A stretch of DNA of 64,000 nucleotides, taken from a virus. Positions 51,503-62,000 of this stretch are shown here, piece after piece (position 1 is the stretch's first letter; each line of letters begins with the position of its first letter). The position numbers and the translations under genes are program-made. The stretch lies in IMG/VR virus record IMGVR_UViG_3300008259_004660, positions 120,825 to 184,824 of that record, one strand, 5' to 3'. The notes under the pieces were generated by a model. The model ran no database searches and was not told where the DNA came from. It saw only the letters and a program-made list of their open reading frames with translations.

Positions 51503-52903
51503 ATGGCATGGCGCGGACCAACTCAAAGACCAACGGTCAATAAGCCTGTTCCAAATCCAATAAATTATGGACCAGAGATGTCTGACTCAAAAAAGCCTGT
51601 ATCTCAGGCCGTGGCTGGTCCTGAATACAAGCCAAACAGAGCATTTGATGTTCGTCGCGATACTGATAAACAGAAGAACTTTTCTGTTAAACTAGTTGAC
51701 GTTGATTCGACCATATTGAGTTATCTTGACACCGTCATTAGTCCTACAATCGTTGACTCAGGAAGACAAATCAAAGTACCAATCAATTATGCTTCACCAG
51801 AAAGATGGAAAGCTATAAGAAAAGATGGAGCATTGCGTGACAAAAATGGAAAAGTGCAAACTCCTGCCATTGCATTTCGTCGCAGCACAATGCAAAGAAA
51901 TGATCAGCTGATAACTCTAAACAGATATTTGCAATATCCTGTGCAGAAGAAATTCAGCGAAAAGAACAAATATGACAAATTTAGTGTCATGCATGGATTT
52001 GCGCCAACAAAGGAAATATACAGTGTGGCGATGCCAGATCATGTTATTGTGAATTATGAATTCATCGTGTGGACTGAACTTGTCGAGCAAGGTAATGCCA
52101 TAGTCGAAGCAATCAATTTTTCTACCGAGGATTATTGGGGCGACAAGAAAAGATTCAAATTCAGAACAAGTATCAGCGACTATAGTTTTGAAACCGCCAC
52201 AGACGCTGGTAATGATAGACTCGTAAGAAGCACATTCACATTATTGTGTTATGCATATCTGCTTCCGGATAAATATGAAAATTACAAGAGTGTAGTGCAA
52301 AAAGCGTTCACACCAAGAAAAATACTTTTCACCACAGAAGTTGTTACAGAAAATTTAAATGCAAGAACAACCGAACTTGGTTCAGCAACACCTGTTCAAA
52401 TGAAATCGCCCGCTGCTTCATCTGGTGTGTTTGGTGGATTCCCGGGCATTACTCAAATCGCTAACTACGCAAATGCAGCAGGAACAGCAAATACAGCAAA
52501 TTATGCAACAACTGCAAGCTATGTAAACTTCTCTGAAATAAATGGAAATTTCAATGGTATCACTATCAACGGAGAATCTGGTGCAACAGGATCAATCAAC
52601 ACAAATGTCACAGTTAATGTTACACCAGATTCTGGTTCTGTATATATCGACAGTATACCAATCTCAAGTGGAAATACAGCAAAATGGCTGATATCCATTA
52701 ATGATGGTGTTAATAATTTCAAGGCTAGCGAAATGGTAGCAAGTTGGAACAATACTATGGTCAAATATTACAACACAGAAGTAAGTGAAATAGGAAGCGT
52801 GCCAGTAACACTCTCGGTGGATAACACTGGCGGCAATATAAATCTACTTGCGACGGCGTTCAGCGGCAATTGGACAATAAAAATGATACGCATGGTTGTT
52901 TGA
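51503..52903 (+). CDS. Tail sheath stabiliser-like protein (gp15-like) with C-terminal extension
   Basis: A 466-residue protein. Residues about 60-270 match the gp15-type core: 'ILSYLDTVISPTIVDSGRQI' then 'KVPINYASPERWKAIRKDG', 'TPAIAFRRSTMQRND' and 'YEFIVWTELVEQGNAIVEAI'. T4 gp15 caps the tail at the neck and is about 272 residues. After about 310 there is an extension of about 150 residues with a 'TANYATTASYVNFSE' motif resembling the fibre 'TASYA' modules and a beta-rich C-terminus. The extension may connect to fibre-like elements. It starts two bases after the previous stop. Confidence 0.6.
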   Translation: MAWRGPTQRPTVNKPVPNPINYGPEMSDSKKPVSQAVAGPEYKPNRAFDVRRDTDKQKNFSVKLVDVDSTILSYLDTVISPTIVDSGRQIKVPINYASPERWKAIRKDGALRDKNGKVQTPAIAFRRSTMQRNDQLITLNRYLQYPVQKKFSEKNKYDKFSVMHGFAPTKEIYSVAMPDHVIVNYEFIVWTELVEQGNAIVEAINFSTEDYWGDKKRFKFRTSISDYSFETATDAGNDRLVRSTFTLLCYAYLLPDKYENYKSVVQKAFTPRKILFTTEVVTENLNARTTELGSATPVQMKSPAASSGVFGGFPGITQIANYANAAGTANTANYATTASYVNFSEINGNFNGITINGESGATGSINTNVTVNVTPDSGSVYIDSIPISSGNTAKWLISINDGVNNFKASEMVASWNNTMVKYYNTEVSEIGSVPVTLSVDNTGGNINLLATAFSGNWTIKMIRMVV

Positions 52904-52943
52904 TTTTTCAAACATGCGTCTCTTGATCATATCTCATATAAAA

Positions 52944-52959
52944 ACGGGATTCTTCCCGT
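52944..52959. other. Intergenic hairpin between the gp15-like and fibre genes
   Basis: ACGGGA (52944-52949) pairs with TCCCGT (52954-52959) around TTCT. On the plus strand A-rich sequence follows; on the minus strand the stem is followed by TTTTTA. The role is unclear; it lies in a 114-base gap. Confidence 0.35.
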
Positions 52960-52989
52960 ATATAAAAAGATATTTCCAGAGGCAGTATA

Positions 52990-52997
52990 TATTTATA
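52990..52997 (+). promoter_or_regulatory. TATTTATA element before the giant fibre gene
   Basis: Context cagtatatatttataatata, 20 bases before the ATG at 53018. Confidence 0.45.
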
Positions 52998-53017
52998 ATA
53001 TATTCGCATAAATCTTT

Positions 53018-56000
53018 ATGAGTAACGAACTAATTGTCAGAAATGGCTTGATTGTATCTGGTACATCCAGCTTTTCTGGCAGCGTATTCATAAATGGAAA
53101 TACTGTTGTAACAGGTTCTATCATCAGTAATCAAGTTGCATACTTAACAGCAAGCCAAGCTTTGACAGCTTCACATGTTCTTGGATTGCCAGATACATCA
53201 AGTTGGGCTCTTAATGCTGTATCTGCTGCCTTTTCAGAATATGCAGTAAGTGCATCATATGTTATTGGCGCACCTGATACAGCAAGTTGGGCATTAAATG
53301 CTGTTTCATCTTCATACGCATTATCATCTTCATATGCTGTTTCGTCATCTTATTCATTATCGGGGTCGTATGTTGATACTGCTTCATATTCAAATTATGC
53401 AGTAAGTGCGTCATATGTTATTGGTGCTCCAGATACTGCTTCATGGGCATTGAATGCTGTTACAGCTTCTTATGTTGAATATACAAATGTAGATAAGATA
53501 ACATCAACATCACAATTTGCTGGAACAGCAAGTTATGCTCAAAGAGCAAACAGCATCAAAAGTGGAATTGACATTGATGTAACTTCAATAACAGCATCAG
53601 CAATACGTGTTGATAATCTACATGTTGTTACCATAACAAGTAGTGTAAATTTTGTTTCTGGTAGCACAGACTTTGGAACAAGTATAACTGATACACATGT
53701 TTTCACAGGCAGTCTTTTTGTTCAAGGAAACATAAATGTTGAAGATGGTTATGGTATACAAGGAACTTCGTCGTATGCTGTAACAGCAAGTTATGCTTTT
53801 AACACCAGTACATCTGGTACTAGTGGCACAAGCGGAAGTAGTGGAAGCAGTGGCAGTAGCGGAACAAGTGGTAGTAGTGGAAGTGCTGGTACAAGTGGTA
53901 GCAGTGGCACAAGTGGCACCGATGGATCAAGTGGTAGTAGTGGAACGGGAGGAAGTAGTGGTAGTAGTGGAACAAGTGGTAGTAGTGGTAGTAGTGGCAG
54001 CAGTGGATCAAGCGGATCATCTGGTACAAGTGGATCATCTGGTACAAGTGGATCAAGTGGAACAACGGGTACGAGTGGTAGTAGTGGAAGCGGTGGTACA
54101 AGTGGAACCAGCGGTTCGTCTGGAACAAGCGGAACGAGTGGAAGTAGTGGTACAAGTGGAACAGACGGATCGTCTGGATCTAGCGGCAGTAGTGGATCTT
54201 CTGGTACAAGTGGAAGTAGTGGTACAAGTGGAACTGGTGGATCGTCTGGTTCGAGTGGAAGTAGCGGTTCTTCGGGAACAAGTGGATCAAGTGGAACTTC
54301 TGGCTCAAGCGGTACTTCTGGATCAAGTGGTAGCAGCGGTAGTAGTGGTAGTAGTGGAACAAGTGGAAGCAGTGGAACAAGTGGTAGTAGTGGTAGTAGC
54401 GGCACTAGCGGCAGCAGCGGAACAACAGGAACAAGTGGTAGCAGTGGATCTTCTGGTACAACTGGAACGAGTGGAAGCAGTGGAAGTGCTGGTACCAGCG
54501 GAAGTAGTGGAACCAGTGGTACAGATGGTTCAAGTGGAAGTAGTGGCAGTGCCGGTACAAGTGGCAGTAGCGGCAGTAGTGGAACCAGCGGTTCAAGTGG
54601 TAGCAGCGGTACAAGTGCAACATCGGGATCAAGTGGTACTAGCGGAAGCAGTGGTAGTAGTGGATCTTCTGGTACAAGCGGAAGCGGAGGAACAAGCGGC
54701 AGTAGCGGAAGTAGTGGTACTACTGGAACAAGCGGTAGTAGCGGTACCAGTGGAACAGATGGTAGCTCTGGGTCAAGTGGAAGTGCTGGAACAAGTGGTT
54801 CTAGTGGATCTAGTGGAAGTAGTGGTACGAGTGGATCAAGTGGAAGTAGTGGAACTAGTGGCAGCAGCGGCAGCAGCGGAACAAGTGCAACTTCTGGATC
54901 TTCTGGAACAAGCGGTAGTAGTGGCAGCAGTGGAAGTAGTGGAACCAGTGGCTCGTCTGGATCGGCAGGTACAAGTGGATCTAGTGGAAGTGCTGGTACA
55001 AGTGGTAGCAGTGGCACAAGTGGTACCGATGGTTCCAGTGGTAGCAGCGGAAGCAGCGGATCGTCTGGTTCTTCTGGTACCAGTGGAAGTAGCGGAACCA
55101 GTGGGTCTTCTGGTACAAGTGGAAGTAGCGGTACCAGCGGTAGTAGTGGAACAAGCGGAAGCAGCGGTAGCAGTGGTAGTAGTGGAACCAGTGGTAGCAG
55201 TGGAAGCAGCGGCAGTAGTGGAAGCAGTGGTAGTAGTGGAACAGCAGGTTCTTCTGGTAGCAGTGGATCAAGTGGATACACACCAGAAAACATGGTTACA
55301 AGTTCTTTCCAACTTTCAAACGATGGCGGTCTTGCATTCAGCAGTGCAAACAATGTTACATTTGGTCAAATCACCGCTTCTATTATCACTGTATCAACAT
55401 TATATGTTCAAAACATAACAAGCAGTACAGAACTTGTAACTGGAAGTTTTGTTGTAAGTGGATCCTTTGATGCAATCGGTGGAGTAACAGGAAGTCTTCT
55501 TGGTACAGCAAGTTATGCTCTACAAGCTCTGACCGCTTCATATGCACTTAATGCTGAAGGATCAAATAAAACACAACTTACTGCTTCAACAATATTATTT
55601 ACAGGAAGCGCGACAAATCTTTCACTAAATGTTTCATCGTCGGGTGATGTTGCCATAACTGGCATAAATAATGGAGATATTGTTGTAATATCAGATTCAA
55701 CAAGTTCAACTCCATTATTTGGAATTGAAAGTGTAAACAATCCTTTATTCAGTGTATATAATAGCGGAAATGCATATTTGAGTGGAAGCTTGTCTGCTTC
55801 ATTATATGGTACAGCAAGTTGGGCAGTTACAGCAAGCTATGCTTTAAGCTACAGTGGAACATCTGGTAGTAGTGGCACAAGCGGAACATCTGGTTCAAGT
55901 GGCAGTGCTGGTACAAGTGGTAGTAGTGGAACAAGTGGAACAGACGGTAGTTCGGGTTCGTCTGGAACTGGTGGATCAAGTGGATCTTCAGGTAGCTCTG

Positions 56001-59000
56001 GTACGTCTGCAACTTCTGGAACTGGTGGATCAAGTGGAAGTTCTGGAACTAGTGGAAGTAGTGGAACAGGAGGTTCTTCTGGAAGCAGTGGAACAAGTGG
56101 AAGTAGTGGTAGCGGTGGAAGTAGTGGTTCAAGTGGAACTTCTGGTTCATCAGGAACCAGTGGAAGCAGCGGAACTTCTGGTACAGATGGTAGTAGTGGA
56201 AGTGCTGGTACCAGTGGCAGTGCAGGTACTAGTGGTACAGACGGATCAAGTGGTACCAGTGGTAGTGCAGGTACGAGTGGAAGTAGTGGTACCAGCGGTA
56301 GCAGTGGTACAAGTGGAACTGCTGGATCAAGCGGAACGTCTGGGTCAAGTGGTTCTTCTGGTACAACTGGAACTTCTGGAAGCAGCGGAACTGCTGGTTC
56401 AAGTGGAAGTGCAGGAACATCGGGAAGTGCTGGATCTTCTGGTTCGGCTGGAACAAGTGGTAGTAGTGCAAGTGCCGGTACCAGTGGCACAAGCGGCACA
56501 GATGGATCAAGTGGTAGCAGTGGTTCTGGTGGATCAAGCGGAAGTAGTGGCACAGCTGGTAGCAGTGGAAGTAGTGGTACAAGCGGTAGCAGTGGTTCGA
56601 GTGGAACCAGTGCAACCAGTGGAAGTAGCGGTACATCTGGTACCAGTGGAAGTAGCGGTACATCTGGTTCAAGTGGAACAAGCGGTACTGATGGTAGCAG
56701 CGGAAGTAGTGGTAGTAGTGGATCTTCGGGATCAAGTGGTACTGGTGGAACAAGTGGTAGCAGTGGTACCACAGGAAGTAGTGGTAGTAGTGGTAGCGCA
56801 GGAAGTAGTGGTAGTAGTGGTTCATCTGGATCAAGTGGTACAGGAGGAAGTTCAGGAACAAGTGGAACCAGTGGTAGCAGTGGAACGGGTGGTAGTAGCG
56901 GATCAAGTGGTACTAGCGGAACAGATGGTAGCAGTGGTAGCAGCGGCAGTGGAGGAAGTTCTGGAACAAGCGGTACAGATGGTACCAGTGGTAGCAGTGG
57001 AACTTCAGGTACTTCTGGTTCAAGTGGAAGTGCAGGAACTAGTGGCAGCAGCGGAAGTAGTGGCACTACTGGAACAAGCGGTAGTAGCGGTACCAGTGGA
57101 ACAGATGGTAGTAGCGGTAGTAGTGGAACAAGTGGGTCTACTGGTACAAGTGGTAGCAGCGGATCAAGTGGTAGTAGTGGTAGTAGTGGAACAACAGGAA
57201 CAAGTGGTAGTAGTGGTACAAGTGGAACATCTGGTTCGGCTGGCTCTGCCGGATCAAGCGGTAGCAGCGGTAGTAGTGGAGCAGGAACAATTTCTGGTGG
57301 AACAAGCAACTATGTGGCAAAATTTAGCAATGCCACAACACTGACTACAAGTTCAATCTTTGATGGTGGATCTGGAGTTGGTATAAATAAATCTACAGCA
57401 AATTCCACACTTGATGTAAATGGTAATACAATAATCACTGGATCATTGACTGTTACCCAGAACGTAACCGCTTCAAACATTGTTGTTACAAATCTTTATG
57501 TACAAAACATAACTGCTTCCACGGAAATTGTAACAGGAAGTACTCAGTTTGGAACATTGCTTTCAAACAAGCATATGTTCACTGGAAGTGTTGAAATAAC
57601 AAGTTCATTAAAGGTAAATGGTGATTTTTCAGTAAATGGAAATACAGGCAGCTTGGCTTTCTCAAGCAACGCAGATACTTTGGAAATAACTGGTTCATTA
57701 TTATTAAGTGGATCAATGTTTGTTACAGGAAGTATCTCTGTAAATGGTAGTATAACTGGTTCACTTTTTGGCACGGCTTCGTATGCATTAAACGCACTTA
57801 CTGCTTCATACGCTTTAAGTTATAGTGGTACGAGCGGTAGCAGTGGAACCAGTGGGTCTTCTGGTACGTCTGGTACAAATGGAACCAGTGGATCAAGCGG
57901 AACTGGCGGAACCAGTGGAAGCAGTGGTACAGGTGGATCTTCTGGAAGTAGCGGAACGAGTGGTAGTAGTGGAAGTTCTGGTACAAGTGGTACGAGTGGT
58001 AGTAGTGGAACATCTGGAACAGATGGTAGTTCTGGATCAAGCGGTTCAAGTGGCTCCAGTGGATCATCTGGTACTTCTGGTAGCGCAGGAACATCGGGAT
58101 CTGCTGGATCGGCTGGAAGTAGCGGTAGCAGTGGAAGTGCTGGTACAAGTGGTACGAGTGGTAGTAGTGGAACATCTGGCACGGACGGAAGTAGTGGAAG
58201 TTCTGGTAGTAGTGGTACCGCTGGTACTTCTGGTAGTGCAGGTACTAGTGGAAGTAGTGGTTCGAGTGGAACATCTGGAACAGATGGAAGCAGTGGTAGT
58301 AGTGGTACTTCTGGTAGTGCCGGTACTGGTGGTTCAAGTGGAAGCAGTGGTTCATCTGGAACGAGTGGGGAAGGCGGAAGTGCAGGAACATCTGGTACAA
58401 GCGGCAGTGCTGGTACGAGTGGAACGAGTGGTAGTGCTGGAACTGCTGGATCCAGTGGTAGTGCGGGAACATCAGGTTCTGCTGGATCAGCTGGAACAAG
58501 TGGTAGTAGTGGAAGTGCTGGTACAAGTGGTACCAGCGGTTCAAGCGGAACATCTGGAACCAGTGGAAGTAGTGGATCCAGTGGAAGCAGCGGATCTTCT
58601 GGAACGAGTGGTAGTGCTGGTACTTCTGGTAGTAGTGGAACAGCTGGAACAAGTGGATCGGCCGGTTCAAGTGGTTCTTCTGGAAGTGGAGGAAGTTCTG
58701 GATCGGCTGGAACATCTGGTACAAGCGGCAGTTCTGGTACAAGTGGTACAAATGGCTCAAGTGGTACTTCTGGTACTAGCGGATCTTCTGGAACGGGTGG
58801 AACTAGTGGTAGTAGTGGAAGTGCTGGCAGTGCAGGTAGTGCAGGATCAAGCGGCACAAGTCCAATAATAACTGGAACAAACTTCACGCTTGCATTGTTC
58901 AGCGGAAGTAATGGATTGAGTAGCAGTGTGTTAAGTCAATATGATAATGGATTATATTTGACTGGATCGTTGAATGTAAGTGGATCAACTCTACAAGTTG

Positions 59001-62000
59001 GTAATAACACATTACTTGGTAACACATCACTTAGTGGTAGTTTAACAATTTCTGGTGCATTTGCCACAGCAACACCAAGTGTAAATATTTTCGGAGATAT
59101 TTCACAGACTGGATATCTCAGATTTAACCCAGTTAATACAAATATAAATCAAAGCATTTCCGCTTCATACATTTATGTCTCTGGTAGTACAAATGATTTA
59201 TATTTTGCTCAGAATGGAAGTGGATACAGTAACAATACTCGTCTTCGTTGGTTGGAAGGAGTATTATATACTGGATTGCTAAATGGTGGATTGGTATCAA
59301 GCACAGTTGGTTCTACTACTTTCAATATATCTTCTGGTAGTGGTATAATTGTAAGTTTAAATGCTAGTTTAAGCACAGATCCATTTCCAACTGTAAAATA
59401 TGTAAATTGGGGAAATTACAATAATCAACCAATAACATACTCTGGCTCCGCCAAGTTGACATATGTTGGTATTGATTCGAATGGGGCAGTTGTTCAACAA
59501 GTTGAGCCTTGGGGTTCAACAAACATAGATCAATTTGACAGCCAAATATTACTTGGTATTGTGTTGCATTTGAGTGGAAGTATTTCATCGGGAGTATTTA
59601 ATTCACCACAAACAGCATATGGTAATTCTCAAAAATCAGACGACTTTTTCAGATCGTTTGGTCCATTAAAAGTAAGTGGGCATACATTGCAAACCAGTGG
59701 GTCTTCGCTTGGCCTTACAAAGGCTGGTGGTACAGCATACAGAGATGGTGCAAATTATGTTACCAACCCAAATCACCCATCAACGGTCGTTGAAAATTCT
59801 ATAACAACAAGTAAAATTTACAGATATTATGTGTCTGGATCAACGCCTATAATTGATACTGGTGTTGGTGCATCAGGTTATACCGCAATAGATCCAAATA
59901 ATTACAACAATAATGGAGTACTTACTTCTGTTCCTTCAAACAATTATACTATTCAGAGAGTATTTTGGACTCCAAATTCTCCAACTAATGCATTTGTAGT
60001 TTATTATGGAACTGCAACATATTCCAATTTGTTGACCGCAGTCAATGCCAAGGATAGTGAACCATTTTCAGAAGCTCCAGATACAGCCACCGATGCAATC
60101 TTCTTAGGTCATATTGTTGTAAAAGAAGGAACTACAAACCTAACTGTTGCAAATGATTGCACGATAATTCAAGGCGGACTATTTAGAAATATTGCAGGTG
60201 TTGGATCAAGTGGAACTGCTGCTCCTGTTGTAAATCTTTCTGGTTTGGGTGACGTTTTAATATCCGTACCAACAGACGGTCAACCTCTTGTATATGATTC
60301 AACAGCATTGAAGTGGAGAAACTTGTCTGCCATAACCGCTTCGTTGTATGGTAATGCATCAACGGCAACAAGTGCTTCGTATGCTACCACAGCAAGCTAT
60401 GCTTTCAGTTATAGCGGAACGTCTGGTAGCAGCGGCACAAGCGGAACTTCTGGTACAGCAGGATCTGCTGGAACTTCTGGTACAAGCGGAAGTAGTGGCA
60501 CAAGTGGAACAAATGGATCTTCTGGTACAAGTGGAACTAGTGGATCAAGCGGAACAAGCGCATCCGCTGGAAGTAGTGGTTCAAGTGGAAGCGCAGGAAC
60601 TGCTGGATCTAGTGGTAGTGCTGGAACAAGTGGCAGCAGCGGAACGTCTGGTACTGGCGGTAGCAGTGGAACATCTGGTAGTAGTGGATCTGGCGGTAGC
60701 AGTGGTTCAGCTGGATCGTCTGGATCAAGTGGCAGTGCTGGAACAAGTGGAAGTGCAGGAACATCTGGGTCAACAGGTTCGAGTGGAAGCAGTGGAAGTG
60801 CAGGTAGTGCGGGAACATCTGGATCAAGTGGTAGTGCTGGAACTGCTGGTAGTGCTGGTTCGGCTGGTACAAGTGGAACGAGTGGATCTTCTGGAAGCAG
60901 TGGAAGTTCTGGATCAAGTGGTACAAGTGGAACTTCTGGATCAAGTGGAACTTCTGGATCAAGTGGTAGTAGTGGAACAAGTGCTTCATCTGGAAGCAGT
61001 GGCACAAGCGGAGCAACGGGTGCATCTGGGTCAAGTGGTACAAGTGGAACTTCTGGCTCCGCAGGTTCTGCTGGATCAAGTGGTAGTAGTGGAAGCAGCG
61101 GTGCTGGAACAATATCAGGCGGTACAGCAAATTATGTAACAAAGTTTAGCAATGCGACTACATTGACCACGAGTTCAATATTTGATGGTGGTTCTGGTGT
61201 TGGCGTAAACAAATCATATGCTAATTCGACGCTCGATGTAAATGGAAACACAATCATCACAGGTTCGTTGAATGTTACTCAAAATGTGACTGCGTCAAAT
61301 ATTTTGGTGACAAATCTTTATGTCCAAAATATTACCGCTTCAACTGAAATTGTAACGGGTAGCACGCAGTTTGGTTCATTGCTTACCAACAAACATATGT
61401 TTACAGGCAGCGTTGAAATAACAAATTCATTGAGTGTATCTGGTCAGATATATGGAACATCTTCATATGCATTGACTGCATCATACGCGATGAATGCAGC
61501 GGGTTCAAATAATTCTGTACTAACTGCTTCAGCAATACTCTTTACAGGTAGTACAACAAATGTTTCACTTTATGTTTCTGCCTCCGGCGATGTTGTATTC
61601 ACGGGAACAAACAATGGAGATATATTTGTAATATCCGACTCATCAACCGCTGGTGATCCATTGTTCAGAGTTGATGATGGTGGAGTGACATTGTTTCAAG
61701 TTTATCAAGGTGGCAATGCATATTTGAGTGGAAGTTTAACCGCATCACTTAATGGAACTGCAAGTTATGCTGTTACTGCAAGCTATGCGTTGAGTTATAG
61801 TGGAACAAGCGGTAGTAGTGGTACAAGCGGAACAGGTGGCAGCGCAGGATCAAGCGGCTCTTCTGGATCAAGTGGCAGTAGTGGAACTACTGGTACAAGT
61901 GGCAGCAGTGGTACAAGCGGAGCTACAGGTGCATCTGGATCAAGTGGAACAAGTGGTACGAGTGGAAGTAGTGGTACTTCTGGTACAGGTGGTAGTAGTG

